Positions 8,671 through 17,156 of a stretch of 64,000 nt of DNA are shown here, piece after piece. Numbering within the stretch: the stretch's first letter is position 1; every line of letters starts with the position of its first letter. The notes beneath the pieces are model-generated. The model did no database searches. It had not been told where the DNA came from and worked only from the letters and a program-made list of their open reading frames with translations. Origin of the DNA: Candidatus Neomicrothrix sp. UBA814 (GTDB taxonomy: Bacteria; Actinomycetota; Acidimicrobiia; Acidimicrobiales; Poriferisodalaceae). Made by a program: the position numbers and the translations under genes. The stretch covers positions 19,648-83,647 of the forward strand of contig DBIA01000008.1 in assembly GCA_002296525.1 (NCBI GenBank), written 5' to 3'.

Positions 8671-9666
8671 CTACGCCTTACGACCAAAGCAACGGGCAAG
8701 CGTACCTGATACAAAATCCGTGACTTCAACATCGCTGAATCCAGCCGAACGAAAATACTCTTCGCACTCGCTTCGGGTATGGGCTCGTCCTTCACTTCCA
8801 CACACAAGTTCATTCATTCCCCACATGGCGGCATCCACGGGGCCTTTGCGATCGTTATCGAGCATCTCTCCAATAAGGTGCATTTCGCCGCCCGGCTCCA
8901 ATGCCCGGAAGGCCCTTGCCACTACAGCACCTATCACTTCACTGTTGTAAATCGGCAGGTTGCTTGCCATCACAACTACATCGACTGGAGATGGGAATTC
9001 TCCTTGTGTGAAATCTGCTCCCACTGTTGTCACTCTGTCCCCCACGCCAGCGTCAGCAATGTATTCCTCGGTTGCTACCACCACTGGCGGAAGGTCTAGA
9101 ACTGTTGCCTGTAAGCCTTCGAAGCTCTCAACAGCGGTAATGCTGTAGGCCCCCGAACCTCCGCCTAGGTCAAGTAGATGACGTCGGTTAGACAAGTCGA
9201 CTGTGCGAACAAAACGTCGAGCAGCTCCAAAGCCGATGCTCGCAGTTGCTTGATGATATTTCCGAGCAGATTCCACCGTAAGTTCGTCGTACATCCCAAG
9301 TGTCGTTGAATCGGGCTCTCGCATCTTTTCGGTCATTTGAAACCACCCAGATACGTCTGGCCGAGTGAACATCATCCAGGGGCCGGCATATCTGCTCTTC
9401 CCTTCAACAAGGTATGTCTCGACGTCTGCAGCGTTACACAGCTGTTCTCCATCCCAATCGAGAAGGTCCAGACTTAACGCGCATGAAACCAAACGGTCGA
9501 TATCGACAGGTCTCAGTCCTGTTTCCTGTGCAAGCAAGGCCTCGGTGTTATACCCGTTGCTTACGTGTGTGAAAAGGCCCACATCCAAGGCCGTGTACAG
9601 CACCGCTGAGGTGGTGTACGCGCGAGCCATTTCTTGCAACCGAGTCGTGTCTATCCGATTACTCAT
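8671..9666 (-). CDS. SAM-dependent O-methyltransferase (Methyltransf_2 type)
   Basis: A 331-residue enzyme with an N-terminal winged-helix dimerisation region (about 1-90) followed by a SAM-binding domain: the glycine-rich LDLGGGSGAYSI about residue 165, an acidic LDLPPV at the end of the next strand and a GADF post-motif. This arrangement is that of plant caffeate and bacterial carminomycin/hydroxyneurosporene O-methyltransferases. The usual catalytic His is not obvious. It lies 19 bases after the SDR gene at 9686-10558, suggesting a shared small-molecule pathway. AGGA lies upstream of the ATG. Confidence 0.82.
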   Translation of the reverse strand: MSNRIDTTRLQEMARAYTTSAVLYTALDVGLFTHVSNGYNTEALLAQETGLRPVDIDRLVSCALSLDLLDWDGEQLCNAADVETYLVEGKSRYAGPWMMFTRPDVSGWFQMTEKMREPDSTTLGMYDELTVESARKYHQATASIGFGAARRFVRTVDLSNRRHLLDLGGGSGAYSITAVESFEGLQATVLDLPPVVVATEEYIADAGVGDRVTTVGADFTQGEFPSPVDVVVMASNLPIYNSEVIGAVVARAFRALEPGGEMHLIGEMLDNDRKGPVDAAMWGMNELVCGSEGRAHTRSECEEYFRSAGFSDVEVTDFVSGTLARCFGRKA

Positions 9667-9685
9667 TTGTACTATTCCTGTTTCT

Positions 9686-10558
9686 TCAAGAAGTTGACTT
9701 GTCTTCGATCTGAAAATATTCAGGTTTTCCGAGGGCCCAGTACTCGCCCCACACCTGCTCTCCTCCAGCCACGTGGAATACCTCGCCGGTGACGAACGAA
9801 GCGGTCACAGGGGAACCAAGAAACGCTACGGCTTGAGCTATGTCCTGAACGTCACCTAAACGTCGTTGTGGATTATGGTCAAAAGATGGGCGGGCCTCAT
9901 CGGGATAATTGACTAGCCCAGGGCTACGGACAACACCGACCGCAATGGTGTTGATTCGAATGTCGTGAGGCGCCCATTCGACACTTAGTGATGCGGCTAG
10001 CCCCGCAGCTCCAGCTCTTGCAGCGGCCGTGTGAGGTATACCTACTGATGCTCGCCCGGTAACTGTTCCAATATTTACTATCGAACCCCCGGATCCGTTT
10101 TCGATCCATGCCCGTGCCGCAGCCTGCATTACAAACCAGGGTCCGTAGAGGTTTGTTTCAAGGACTGCGGCCCAACCTTTCGGCGAAATATCGGTCGCCG
10201 GCGCAGCAAACTGACCACCTGCGTTATTAACGACGAGGTCTAATCGACCAAATTTGCTCCAGGTATCGCTCAGCAGCGCCTCAACCTCTTCGGGGTCGCG
10301 CACATTGGCTGGGATTGCGAATACCTCGACATCTTGCCGCGCGAAAGAACCTTGCAGTTCGTTGAGTTTCCCCTCATCGCGGCCACAGGTAACGACCTGA
10401 GCGCCGAGTCGACTCAACAGCATGCAGATAGCCCTACCGATACCGCCAGCGCCACCTGTGACAAGCGCAACCTGACCCGAATAAAGGTCATCCCTAAACC
10501 CATGAGCCAGCGAGGCTAAATCGTCATCGCTCCAAGACGAGTATGGGTCTGCAGTCAT
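9686..10558 (-). CDS. Atypical SDR oxidoreductase, dienoyl-CoA-reductase-like
   Basis: A 290-residue short-chain dehydrogenase. It keeps the cofactor loop TGGAGGIG (about residue 34) and NNAGG (about 110), and ends with the family SFVTGEVFHVAGG. The active-site YxxxK is absent: the aligned stretch reads HTAAARAG, so Tyr is replaced and Lys becomes Arg. The 2,4-dienoyl-CoA reductase branch of the SDRs also lacks the Tyr at this place, so a CoA-linked enoyl reduction is possible but unproven. The gene appears leaderless and is followed by the O-methyltransferase. Confidence 0.8.
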   Translation of the reverse strand: MTADPYSSWSDDDLASLAHGFRDDLYSGQVALVTGGAGGIGRAICMLLSRLGAQVVTCGRDEGKLNELQGSFARQDVEVFAIPANVRDPEEVEALLSDTWSKFGRLDLVVNNAGGQFAAPATDISPKGWAAVLETNLYGPWFVMQAAARAWIENGSGGSIVNIGTVTGRASVGIPHTAAARAGAAGLAASLSVEWAPHDIRINTIAVGVVRSPGLVNYPDEARPSFDHNPQRRLGDVQDIAQAVAFLGSPVTASFVTGEVFHVAGGEQVWGEYWALGKPEYFQIEDKSTS

Positions 10559-10564
10559 TTCTAC

Positions 10565-10570
10565 AACCTA
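10565..10570 (-). promoter_or_regulatory. Putative -10 element of the SDR gene (leaderless)
   Basis: TAGGTT on the minus strand is 6 bases upstream of the ATG at 10558, with no Shine-Dalgarno sequence. It would give an mRNA starting at the start codon. Confidence 0.45.
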
Positions 10571-10617
10571 GAGGTAAACGCTTATCCCATGCGGTATCTC
10601 ATTGAAGACGAAACTTG

Positions 10618-10700
10618 TGCCCGGAGCGGGATTTGAACCCGCACGCCCGTGAGGGCAAAGGATTTTGAATCCTCCGTGTCTGCCATTCCACCACCCGGGC
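10618..10700 (-). tRNA. tRNA-Leu (anticodon CAA)
   Basis: The minus strand folds into an 83-base tRNA. The acceptor stem is GCCCGGG paired with TCCGGGC plus discriminator A. A D-arm (GGTGGAATGGCAGAC), an anticodon arm GAGGA-TTCAAAA-TCCTT with CAA in the loop, a long variable arm typical of class II tRNAs and a T-arm containing GTTCAAATC are all visible. The anticodon reads UUG. The terminal CCA is not encoded. Confidence 0.97.
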
Positions 10701-10897
10701 GGCAAATGCCGAGGCTAGCGGCCCCACAGGGGCCTTCCCAAGCGTTATTGCCCTAGATTGAGTCAGATTGCCACCATGATTGCTCTGTTTCCCGTAATCT
10801 CTTCTACAGCCGTGGTCGGCAGGTTTCGCGTGGCCATGTGAAACCTTTAGGCCCATTGGATGGTCTAACCCACAAGGTGACTGAATAGGGAGGCCGT

Positions 10898-12076
10898 GTG
10901 CTGGCATTTACATTTCCTGGTCAAGGATCACAAAAGCCCGGCATGGGAGCCGAGTGGGTCGACCATGAGAGTTGGGAACTTGTGGAGGAGGCTTCGCAAG
11001 CGTGTGGCCGAGACGTTACTGAGTTACTGCTGCACGTCGACGCCGACGAGTTGAAGCAAACTCGCAACAGCCAATTAACGACCTTTGTGCTCAGCATGGT
11101 TGTACTAGATGCAGTCGAGAGGACAGGCGTCGCTCCTAATTTGGCTGCGGGTCATTCCCTGGGCGAATACAGCGCTCTGTGTGCCAGCGGTGCGTTGTCG
11201 TTTGAGGACGCTGTCAGGCTGGTAGCTGAACGCGGTGAGGCCATGCAGATCGCTGCCGACGAACAGGACGGAACCATGGCTGCAGTCCTGGGATTAGACG
11301 ACGATCTTGTCGTGTCAGCCTGCGCCCGGGTCGACGGCGACGTTTGGGTAGCTAACTACAACGCTCCTGGACAGGTCGTTATCGCTGGATCTCCATCAGC
11401 TGTCCAAGAAGCTGGTGACAAGGCAAAGGAACTTGGCGCCAAGCGCGCTATGGGGTTACCAGTTGGAGGAGCATTCCACACCCCGTTTATGGCACCCGCT
11501 CGAGATCGCTTGCGGAAGGCACTAGCGGAAATTGAGGTACGTAATCCGGCAATCCCAATAGTGGCCAATGTCGACGCCGCCGCTAGGCAGGATGCTGAGG
11601 AATGGCCACAACTCTTAGCCAGTCAACTGTGTAGCCCCGTGCAATGGCGACAGAGTCTTTACGCGCTGCATGAACTTGGGTGTCACACCTTTGTAGAACT
11701 AGGTCCAGGTACCGTCCTGACTGGGATGGCCAAGCGAACGCTTAAGGACGTCAACACCATGTCGGTAGCGACCCCAGAGGATGTCGACACCCTGCTTGCC
11801 GCAGTTACTGATCTGAGGTCTTCTGGGCAAAACACAGGCGTAGCCGGAGAACACCTGTACGTCACAGAACGCCTCGTGGTCAGCCCTTGCGCTGGCATCT
11901 TCTCTCCCAAAGAGGGACTTCAAGCAGACCAGTTAGTCAATGTCGGTGACGTGGTGGGCTGGGTCGCTGAAGAAGAAGTACGCTCCCCTTTCGCTGGACT
12001 GCTTATGGACTTCATGGCGTTAGACAGCGAGCGGGTAACCGCCAGGCAACCAATAGCATGGCTCCGAACGAGATAG
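10898..12076 (+). CDS. fabD: Malonyl-CoA:ACP transacylase with C-terminal biotinyl/lipoyl-like domain
   Basis: FabD loads malonyl units from CoA onto acyl carrier protein. Residues 1-310 are a complete transacylase: GQGSQ near the start, the nucleophile elbow GHSLGEYSALCASG about residue 87, and the catalytic His in GGAFHTPFM about residue 190. The protein is 392 residues, about 80 more than usual. The extra part (about 325-392) has the shape of a biotinyl/lipoyl barrel (VSPCAGIF, VNVGDVVGWV, VRSPFAGLLMDF, RQPIAWL) but no MKM modification site. A strong GGGAGG precedes the GTG start. It heads fabD-fabH-fabG-acpP-fabF. Confidence 0.95.
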   Translation: MLAFTFPGQGSQKPGMGAEWVDHESWELVEEASQACGRDVTELLLHVDADELKQTRNSQLTTFVLSMVVLDAVERTGVAPNLAAGHSLGEYSALCASGALSFEDAVRLVAERGEAMQIAADEQDGTMAAVLGLDDDLVVSACARVDGDVWVANYNAPGQVVIAGSPSAVQEAGDKAKELGAKRAMGLPVGGAFHTPFMAPARDRLRKALAEIEVRNPAIPIVANVDAAARQDAEEWPQLLASQLCSPVQWRQSLYALHELGCHTFVELGPGTVLTGMAKRTLKDVNTMSVATPEDVDTLLAAVTDLRSSGQNTGVAGEHLYVTERLVVSPCAGIFSPKEGLQADQLVNVGDVVGWVAEEEVRSPFAGLLMDFMALDSERVTARQPIAWLRTR

Positions 12077-12086
12077 GCGTATGTAG

Positions 12087-13031
12087 ATGACCTCCACCGC
12101 GATATCTGGAGCCAGGATTCTTTCTTTAGGCACAGCCCTTCCAGAAAAGGTCTTAACTAATGAGGACCTTGCGGAGATGGTCGACACGAACGATGAATGG
12201 ATCGTCGAACGAACCGGCATTCATGAGCGGCGCGTCGGAGGATCCACATCCGCTCTTGCGGCCGAAGCCGGCAAGATCGCTATCGAGCGAGCCGGCATTG
12301 ATCCAGCAACAATCGACTTGTTGATTCTGGCCACCACGAGTCCGGATCGAAGAGTCCCTGCCTCAGCGTCAACAGTCCAAGAGCTTCTAGGTTTGCAGTG
12401 CGGTGCGATGGACCTCAACGCAGCCTGCTCAGGCTTCGTTTACTCGTTGGTGGCCGCTCACGGCTTTATCGAAATGGGGCACCAACGCGTCTTAGTTATC
12501 GGCGCTGAAACTCTTTCACGGATGACCGACTATACGGACCGAACCACGTGCATCTTGTTTGCCGATGGTGCCGGAGCAGCTGTAGTGGAAAAAGCGGACG
12601 GCCCTGGAGATCTCCACGGCTGGCACGTCGATAGCAATGGGGCTCTGGAAGAAGCTCTCTTCTGCGAGTTTGACGGCAAAATTGAAATGGCTGGGCAAGC
12701 CATCTTCAAGAATGCTGTTCTCGCCATGGAAAACGCTGCGCTGAAGTCCTTAGCTATGGCTGGCATCTCAGCAGACGACATCGATCTTGTCGTACCGCAT
12801 CAGGCCAATGTTCGAATCGTGGAAGCCTCATGCAAGCGCCTAGGAATTCCATACGAAAAGACATCGATGGTGATTCACCGAACCGGCAACACCTCTTCCG
12901 CGTCTATCCCTTTGGCGCTTGAAGATGCTTGGGCAGGCGGGCGGGTGAACCAAGGAGACAACATCCTTCTTGTTGGATTCGGGGCAGGTATGACTTCCGC
13001 TGCGGCGGTCATTACTTGGGACGGCATATGA
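12087..13031 (+). CDS. fabH: Beta-ketoacyl-ACP synthase III
   Basis: FabH starts fatty-acid synthesis by condensing an acyl-CoA primer with malonyl-ACP. The 314-residue protein has the thiolase fold with the full Cys-His-Asn triad: Cys in NAACSGF (about 112), His in PHQAN (about 238) and Asn in RTGNTSSAS (about 270). The N-terminal TNDEWIVERTGI motif is also diagnostic. It lies 10 bases after fabD and its stop overlaps the fabG start in ATGA, indicating translational coupling. Confidence 0.96.
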   Translation: MTSTAISGARILSLGTALPEKVLTNEDLAEMVDTNDEWIVERTGIHERRVGGSTSALAAEAGKIAIERAGIDPATIDLLILATTSPDRRVPASASTVQELLGLQCGAMDLNAACSGFVYSLVAAHGFIEMGHQRVLVIGAETLSRMTDYTDRTTCILFADGAGAAVVEKADGPGDLHGWHVDSNGALEEALFCEFDGKIEMAGQAIFKNAVLAMENAALKSLAMAGISADDIDLVVPHQANVRIVEASCKRLGIPYEKTSMVIHRTGNTSSASIPLALEDAWAGGRVNQGDNILLVGFGAGMTSAAAVITWDGI

Positions 13032-13741
13032 GTGAGACTCGAACGGTTGTGGTGACCGGCGGTAATCGAGGGATCGGACTTGCTACGGCGAAACGCTTCG
13101 CCGAACTAGGACACCGAGTCGCAATTACTGCCCGGGACCCAGGACACATCGACGATGCATTTTTAGCCGTGGCTTGTGATCAAACCAGCTCCGACGCTGT
13201 GGACGCTGCCTTTGAAGAAATCGAGTCGACCTTAGGGACGGTTGAGATCTTGGTCGCTAATGCTGGGATTACACGCGATCAGCTAATGCTACGCATGTCC
13301 GATGACGACTTTTCTTCAGTAGTTGAAACTAACCTGACCGGTTCCTACCGGATGGCCCGGCGAGCAGCGCGTCCCATGCTCAGAGCCCGCTGGGGCCGCC
13401 TTATCTTCGTTTCCTCAGTGGTTGGATTACTCGGTTCTGCGGGACAGGTGAATTACTCGGCGAGCAAAGCGGGTCTAATCGGAATGGCCCGCTCCATGGC
13501 TCGGGAACTGGGCTCAAGGAACATCACTGCAAACGTTGTCGCACCCGGCCCGGTCGAAACCGAGATGTTTGATGCTCTCACCGAAGACCAGCGGGCAACT
13601 ATTACTGCACAAGTACCCCTCAATCGAGTCGCCCAACCAGCGGAGATAGCTGAAACAATTGCCTTTTTGGCGTCTGACGAGGCCGCATACATAACAGGGG
13701 CAGTAATTCCAATTGATGGCGGACTAGGCATGGGGCATTAG
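13028..13741 (+). CDS. fabG: 3-oxoacyl-ACP reductase
   Basis: FabG reduces 3-oxoacyl-ACP with NADPH in the elongation cycle. The 237-residue SDR has TGGNRGIG (about residues 10-17), NAGITRD (about 80), the catalytic Ser in VSSVVG and Tyr/Lys in YSASKAG (about 143-149). The NAGITRD and INVVAPG-like (ITANVVAPG) motifs favour FabG over other SDRs. The start ATG at 13028 overlaps the fabH stop by four bases; the frame is open further upstream but lies inside fabH. Confidence 0.95.
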   Translation: MSETRTVVVTGGNRGIGLATAKRFAELGHRVAITARDPGHIDDAFLAVACDQTSSDAVDAAFEEIESTLGTVEILVANAGITRDQLMLRMSDDDFSSVVETNLTGSYRMARRAARPMLRARWGRLIFVSSVVGLLGSAGQVNYSASKAGLIGMARSMARELGSRNITANVVAPGPVETEMFDALTEDQRATITAQVPLNRVAQPAEIAETIAFLASDEAAYITGAVIPIDGGLGMGH

Positions 13742-13789
13742 CCCATAGGCTCTACACTTCGCATTGTCCCATGACACAAGGAACACCTA

Positions 13790-14023
13790 ATGAGTGACAA
13801 CTTCGAGAGATTCAAAAACTGTGCGGTAGAGGTGCTTGCAGTCGATGCATCCGCCGTTACCCCTGAGGCGAGTTTTGCGGATGACCTTGACGCAGACAGT
13901 CTTGACTTAGTCGAATTAGTAATGGCTCTAGAAGAAGAGTTCGACATCAGCGTCGAAGAAGAGGAACTGTCCGACGTGGCCACCGTAGGCGACGCTGTGG
14001 CGCTGGTTGAGTCGAAGCTGTGA
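13790..14023 (+). CDS. acpP: Acyl carrier protein
   Basis: A 77-residue acidic four-helix acyl carrier. The phosphopantetheine attachment Ser is in DADSLDLVELVMALEEEF (Ser about residue 36). AAGGA lies 7 bases before the ATG. The 48-base gap after fabG also holds a TACACT hexamer (13754-13759 region) that could be an extra promoter giving the higher expression ACP needs. Its stop overlaps the GTG of fabF. Confidence 0.96.
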   Translation: MSDNFERFKNCAVEVLAVDASAVTPEASFADDLDADSLDLVELVMALEEEFDISVEEEELSDVATVGDAVALVESKL

Positions 14024-15198
14024 CCGAAAGGCGCAGGGTCGCTATCGTCGGCCTGGGGGTCGTTTCCTGCGCCGGTACCGGTCTCGACGCGTTCTGGAAT
14101 GGATTGAACTCAGAGCCACCCGAGGGTGAGCGGCGAGTTCATGACTTTGATCCACTTCCTTATTACGAAAACCCTAAAGAGGCGCGCAGAGCAGATCGAT
14201 CGCAGCAAATGGCGACGGCCACGGCAGCAATGGCAATTGAAGACGCCGGCGAGCTGGACACTGATCCCGCCCGCTGCGGTGTGATCTATGCCACTGGTGT
14301 CGGAGGGTTACAAACATTCGAAGATCAGGTCATAGTTCATGACCGTAAGGGTGCTCGACGTGTTTCGCCTTTTATGGTGCCAATGATCATGCCCAATGCA
14401 CCAGGCGCGGCGATCTCCATGCGGTTCGGCCTCCAAGGCCCAAACGAAACGATCACGACAGCGTGTGCCGCTAGCACTCATGCTCTTGGCTACGCAGCAC
14501 GGCTCATCCAAATGGGGTATGCGGATGTGATCGTGTCAGGTGGAACTGAATCAGTTATGTCGCCAGTGGGTATGGCCGGGTTTCAAAATATGACTGCTTT
14601 GTCCTCATCGGGAAAATCTATGCCCTTTGACAAAGACCGAGATGGCTTCATGATGACAGAGGGGTCAGCAACTCTGATTCTTGAGGAAATGACGTCGGCG
14701 CAATCAAGAGGGGCTCATATCTACGGGGAGATTTTGGGATCTGGATCGAATGCCGATGCCCATCACATAACTGCCCCATCGCCTGGAGGAAACGGCGCCC
14801 TCCGATGCATGCAGTTAGCTATAGAGGACGCTGGGCTCGCACCGTCTGATATTGCTTCGGTAAATGCTCATGGGACTTCAACCCCACTTAACGATGCAGC
14901 TGAGGCAGAGGCCCTTTCCAAATTATTTGGCGACAATGGCCCCCCGGTAACTTCTACCAAGGGAGTGACCGGTCATGCATTGGGCGCAGCTGGAGCGTTA
15001 GAAGCCACAGCCGTACTGCTTTCCTTTGCCCACAAATCAATCCCGCCAACTGCTGGTCACGCAACTGCTGACCCTGAGATGGCTGCCTTCAATCTCGTGT
15101 CGGGCTCACCGCAGGCATGGGAACCTGGCCCATCACTGTCAAATTCCTTCGGGTTCGGCGGCCACAACGGTTCTATTGTTATTTCCCCTGTCCAGTAG
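14020..15198 (+). CDS. fabF: 3-oxoacyl-ACP synthase II
   Basis: FabF carries out the condensation step of chain elongation. The 392-residue protein has the KAS I/II triad: Cys in TTACAASTHALG (about 152), His in NAHGTSTPLND (about 288) and His in GVTGHALGAAG (about 323), and ends with the SNSFGFGGHN signature. The GTG start overlaps the acpP stop by four bases. Slightly shorter at the N terminus than E. coli FabF. It ends the fab operon, five bases from the convergent azlD. Confidence 0.96.
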   Translation: MTERRRVAIVGLGVVSCAGTGLDAFWNGLNSEPPEGERRVHDFDPLPYYENPKEARRADRSQQMATATAAMAIEDAGELDTDPARCGVIYATGVGGLQTFEDQVIVHDRKGARRVSPFMVPMIMPNAPGAAISMRFGLQGPNETITTACAASTHALGYAARLIQMGYADVIVSGGTESVMSPVGMAGFQNMTALSSSGKSMPFDKDRDGFMMTEGSATLILEEMTSAQSRGAHIYGEILGSGSNADAHHITAPSPGGNGALRCMQLAIEDAGLAPSDIASVNAHGTSTPLNDAAEAEALSKLFGDNGPPVTSTKGVTGHALGAAGALEATAVLLSFAHKSIPPTAGHATADPEMAAFNLVSGSPQAWEPGPSLSNSFGFGGHNGSIVISPVQ

Positions 15199-15203
15199 GG
15201 CAC

Positions 15204-15503
15204 TTACAACAACCGTAGAAGCGCGGTAACTGCCGAGGCCGAAACCAGAACAACCGGGAATGGCAACCGCACAAATGCTGCTAGCCCCCCAGCCGCCACC
15301 CCTGCTGTCACTGCGCCTACCTTGAGCGTTCCGCCTCCGTCAAAGGTTTGCACCATTATCAAGCCAGCCAGAACCGCTGGGGTTAAGTGACTCAATACCT
15401 CACCGCCAACCCCTGAAACGCGCAGACCACGCCCAGCGAACACACCGATGACCTTGAAGAAATAACATCCGACCGCTAGGGCCCCGATTGAGATCCAGGT
15501 CAT
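15204..15503 (-). CDS. azlD: AzlD-family small subunit of branched-chain amino-acid exporter
   Basis: A 99-residue hydrophobic protein with about four membrane helices, of the AzlD family. It typically works with the larger AzlC protein to export branched-chain amino acids. The pairing with azlC directly upstream (10-base gap) supports the call more than any single motif; the LSHLTPAVLAGLI segment is typical. Last gene of the long minus-strand directon, convergent with fabF. Confidence 0.82.
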   Translation of the reverse strand: MTWISIGALAVGCYFFKVIGVFAGRGLRVSGVGGEVLSHLTPAVLAGLIMVQTFDGGGTLKVGAVTAGVAAGGLAAFVRLPFPVVLVSASAVTALLRLL

Positions 15504-15513
15504 TTGGCGATAC

Positions 15514-16197
15514 TCATCGTTTTCTAATTTCTAGGCCGAAAAACGCCACGGCGCTTAAGGCCGCAAACAGCACGGGTAGACCCGATGGAACGAAGGGAAT
15601 CGTTGCCACCGCTATGACCGCGCCCAACAAGGCTGTACGTAGTTTTTCTTTCTCCCGCACATGTGGCAACAAAAGAGCCAAGAAGGCGGCGGGGAAAGCT
15701 GCATCAAGGCCCCACTGTTGTGGGTTGCCTACGACTTCGCCGATAAAAACTCCTACAAGGGTTCCGGTGTTCCAGAACACGAAAACAGAAAGCCCGGTAA
15801 TCCAAAAAGCTTCCTTGGCATCTTGAGGGCTCGACTGCGCGTTCGACATCGCAGCGCTCTCATCAATTACCAACTGTGCTGCCAGAAGTCGGCCGCCGGT
15901 TTTTTGGGGCAATATTTGAGCAAGGGACAGGGCATAGGCACAGTTGCGTGCCGACAAAAGCAGCGCCGTACCTAGAGCCGATAAAGGCTCTCCCCCCGAA
16001 TTAGCTATTCCTACTGCGGCGAACTGAGATGCGCCTGTAAACACCAGGAGAGACATAGTGAGCGCCTTAGGACCTGAAAGCCCGGCCGAATTGGCTAGAA
16101 CGCCGAAGGTAATCCCAAACGAGCCCACCGCAAGCCCGAGCAAAAAACCATCACGCTTGTGCTCTTGGTACCAAAACGCTCTCAGTCGTTCAGCCAC
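15514..16197 (-). CDS. azlC: AzlC-family branched-chain amino-acid exporter
   Basis: A 227-residue membrane protein with the AzlC signature in its first third: a GLAVGSFGITFGVLA helix followed by LLVFTGASQFAAVG and the polar RNCAYAL motif. About six membrane helices follow. With AzlD it should form an exporter for branched-chain or related amino acids. It begins with GTG 17 bases after the fabZ stop, so co-transcription with fabZ is likely. Confidence 0.88.
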   Translation of the reverse strand: MAERLRAFWYQEHKRDGFLLGLAVGSFGITFGVLANSAGLSGPKALTMSLLVFTGASQFAAVGIANSGGEPLSALGTALLLSARNCAYALSLAQILPQKTGGRLLAAQLVIDESAAMSNAQSSPQDAKEAFWITGLSVFVFWNTGTLVGVFIGEVVGNPQQWGLDAAFPAAFLALLLPHVREKEKLRTALLGAVIAVATIPFVPSGLPVLFAALSAVAFFGLEIRKR

Positions 16198-16214
16198 GTG
16201 ATAGAGCTCGCCGG

Positions 16215-16652
16215 CTATAGGTCAGAAGTTTGTGCGATCACGAACATCATGTCCGCCTCGCAAGCCACTTCGTCATTCACAGAAGCGACGCCAGAAGCCC
16301 GGCCAGCCATACGAGACATGCGTCCCAGGTGCGCCTCCAGAGTGAGTGTTTCGCCGGGTACGACCTGTCGTCGGAAACGCGCTTTGTCGATTCCTCCGAA
16401 CAGAGGAAGTTTCCCCGTGAAATCGCCATCGCTTAGGGCTGCTAAGCCAGCAGTTTGGGCAAGGGCCTCGACCATCAGAACGCCCGGAAGGGTCGGTCGG
16501 CCCGGAAAGTGTCCGGCGAAGAAGCTTTCATCGCCGGACAAATGCCACACCGATTTGCAGGATACTCCTGGTTCTAGATCGATGATTTCGTCACAGAATA
16601 GAAACGGGGGCCGGTGAGCAAGAAGGTCTGCGGGATCTGGGTAGTTAGTCAT
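16215..16652 (-). CDS. fabZ: 3-hydroxyacyl-ACP dehydratase
   Basis: FabZ removes water from 3-hydroxyacyl-ACP in fatty-acid elongation. The 145-residue hot-dog protein has the early LLAHRPPFLFCDEI motif and the catalytic HFPGRPTLPGVLMVEALAQ helix (His about 48, Glu about 62). I use ATG 16652, which has GGA 8 bases upstream; ATG 16661 would add three residues. The start lies inside the end of the upstream peroxiredoxin gene. It is separated from the main fab cluster by azlCD but encodes the missing dehydratase of that pathway. Confidence 0.92.
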   Translation of the reverse strand: MTNYPDPADLLAHRPPFLFCDEIIDLEPGVSCKSVWHLSGDESFFAGHFPGRPTLPGVLMVEALAQTAGLAALSDGDFTGKLPLFGGIDKARFRRQVVPGETLTLEAHLGRMSRMAGRASGVASVNDEVACEADMMFVIAQTSDL

Positions 16653-17106
16653 TAAATTCATCCAATGCGTCCAACAATGCAGGTGCGGTCGCCGCAGGAG
16701 AAATCTTCAGCCAACTTTTTTCAAGGCGACCAGTGGGAGAGATCAAAAACATGGACCGCGTAATTCCTTCGTATTCTCGCCCGTAAAGTTTCTTCGGGCC
16801 ATAAACACCGTACTTTTTCGCGACCTTGTTGGTTGGATCCGATAGCAGCGGGTAGTTGAACTGATGTTTATCATCCCATTTCGCTTGTTTGTCCGGTTCA
16901 TCTGCACTTACACCGACCACGGTTACGTTATGCAAGCGGGGCAACAAATCGCGAAGTTCGCTGGCTTGTTGGGTGCATCCGGAAGTATTCGCTTTGGGGT
17001 AGAAAAACAGAGCCACGCGGCGCTTAGCGTGGTCCGTCAAGCGCCATTTGTTGTTGTGTTGATCAAGAAGTGTGAAAGTCGGGACTCGATCGCCGGGCTG
17101 CAACAT
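16645..17106 (-). CDS. bcp: Thioredoxin-dependent peroxiredoxin, Bcp/PrxQ type
   Basis: A 153-residue peroxiredoxin that reduces hydrogen and organic peroxides. The peroxidatic Cys is in PKANTSGCTQQASEL (about residue 44), with the supporting Arg in GITRSMFLI. The resolving Cys found five residues later in many PrxQ proteins (GCTxEAC) is Ser here, so it would need an external thiol, possibly mycothiol or thioredoxin. It overlaps fabZ by eight bases. Confidence 0.92.
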   Translation of the reverse strand: MLQPGDRVPTFTLLDQHNNKWRLTDHAKRRVALFFYPKANTSGCTQQASELRDLLPRLHNVTVVGVSADEPDKQAKWDDKHQFNYPLLSDPTNKVAKKYGVYGPKKLYGREYEGITRSMFLISPTGRLEKSWLKISPAATAPALLDALDEFND

Positions 17107-17156
17107 TTAGCCAACTTAGCCACCCAATTCAGGTAGTAGACACTTGATTTCAGTAA

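Noticed and set aside
8645..9148. Plus-strand open frames opposite the O-methyltransferase gene
   Set aside because: Three overlapping frames with Ser/His/Cys-rich low-quality translations are typical shadows of the minus-strand gene.
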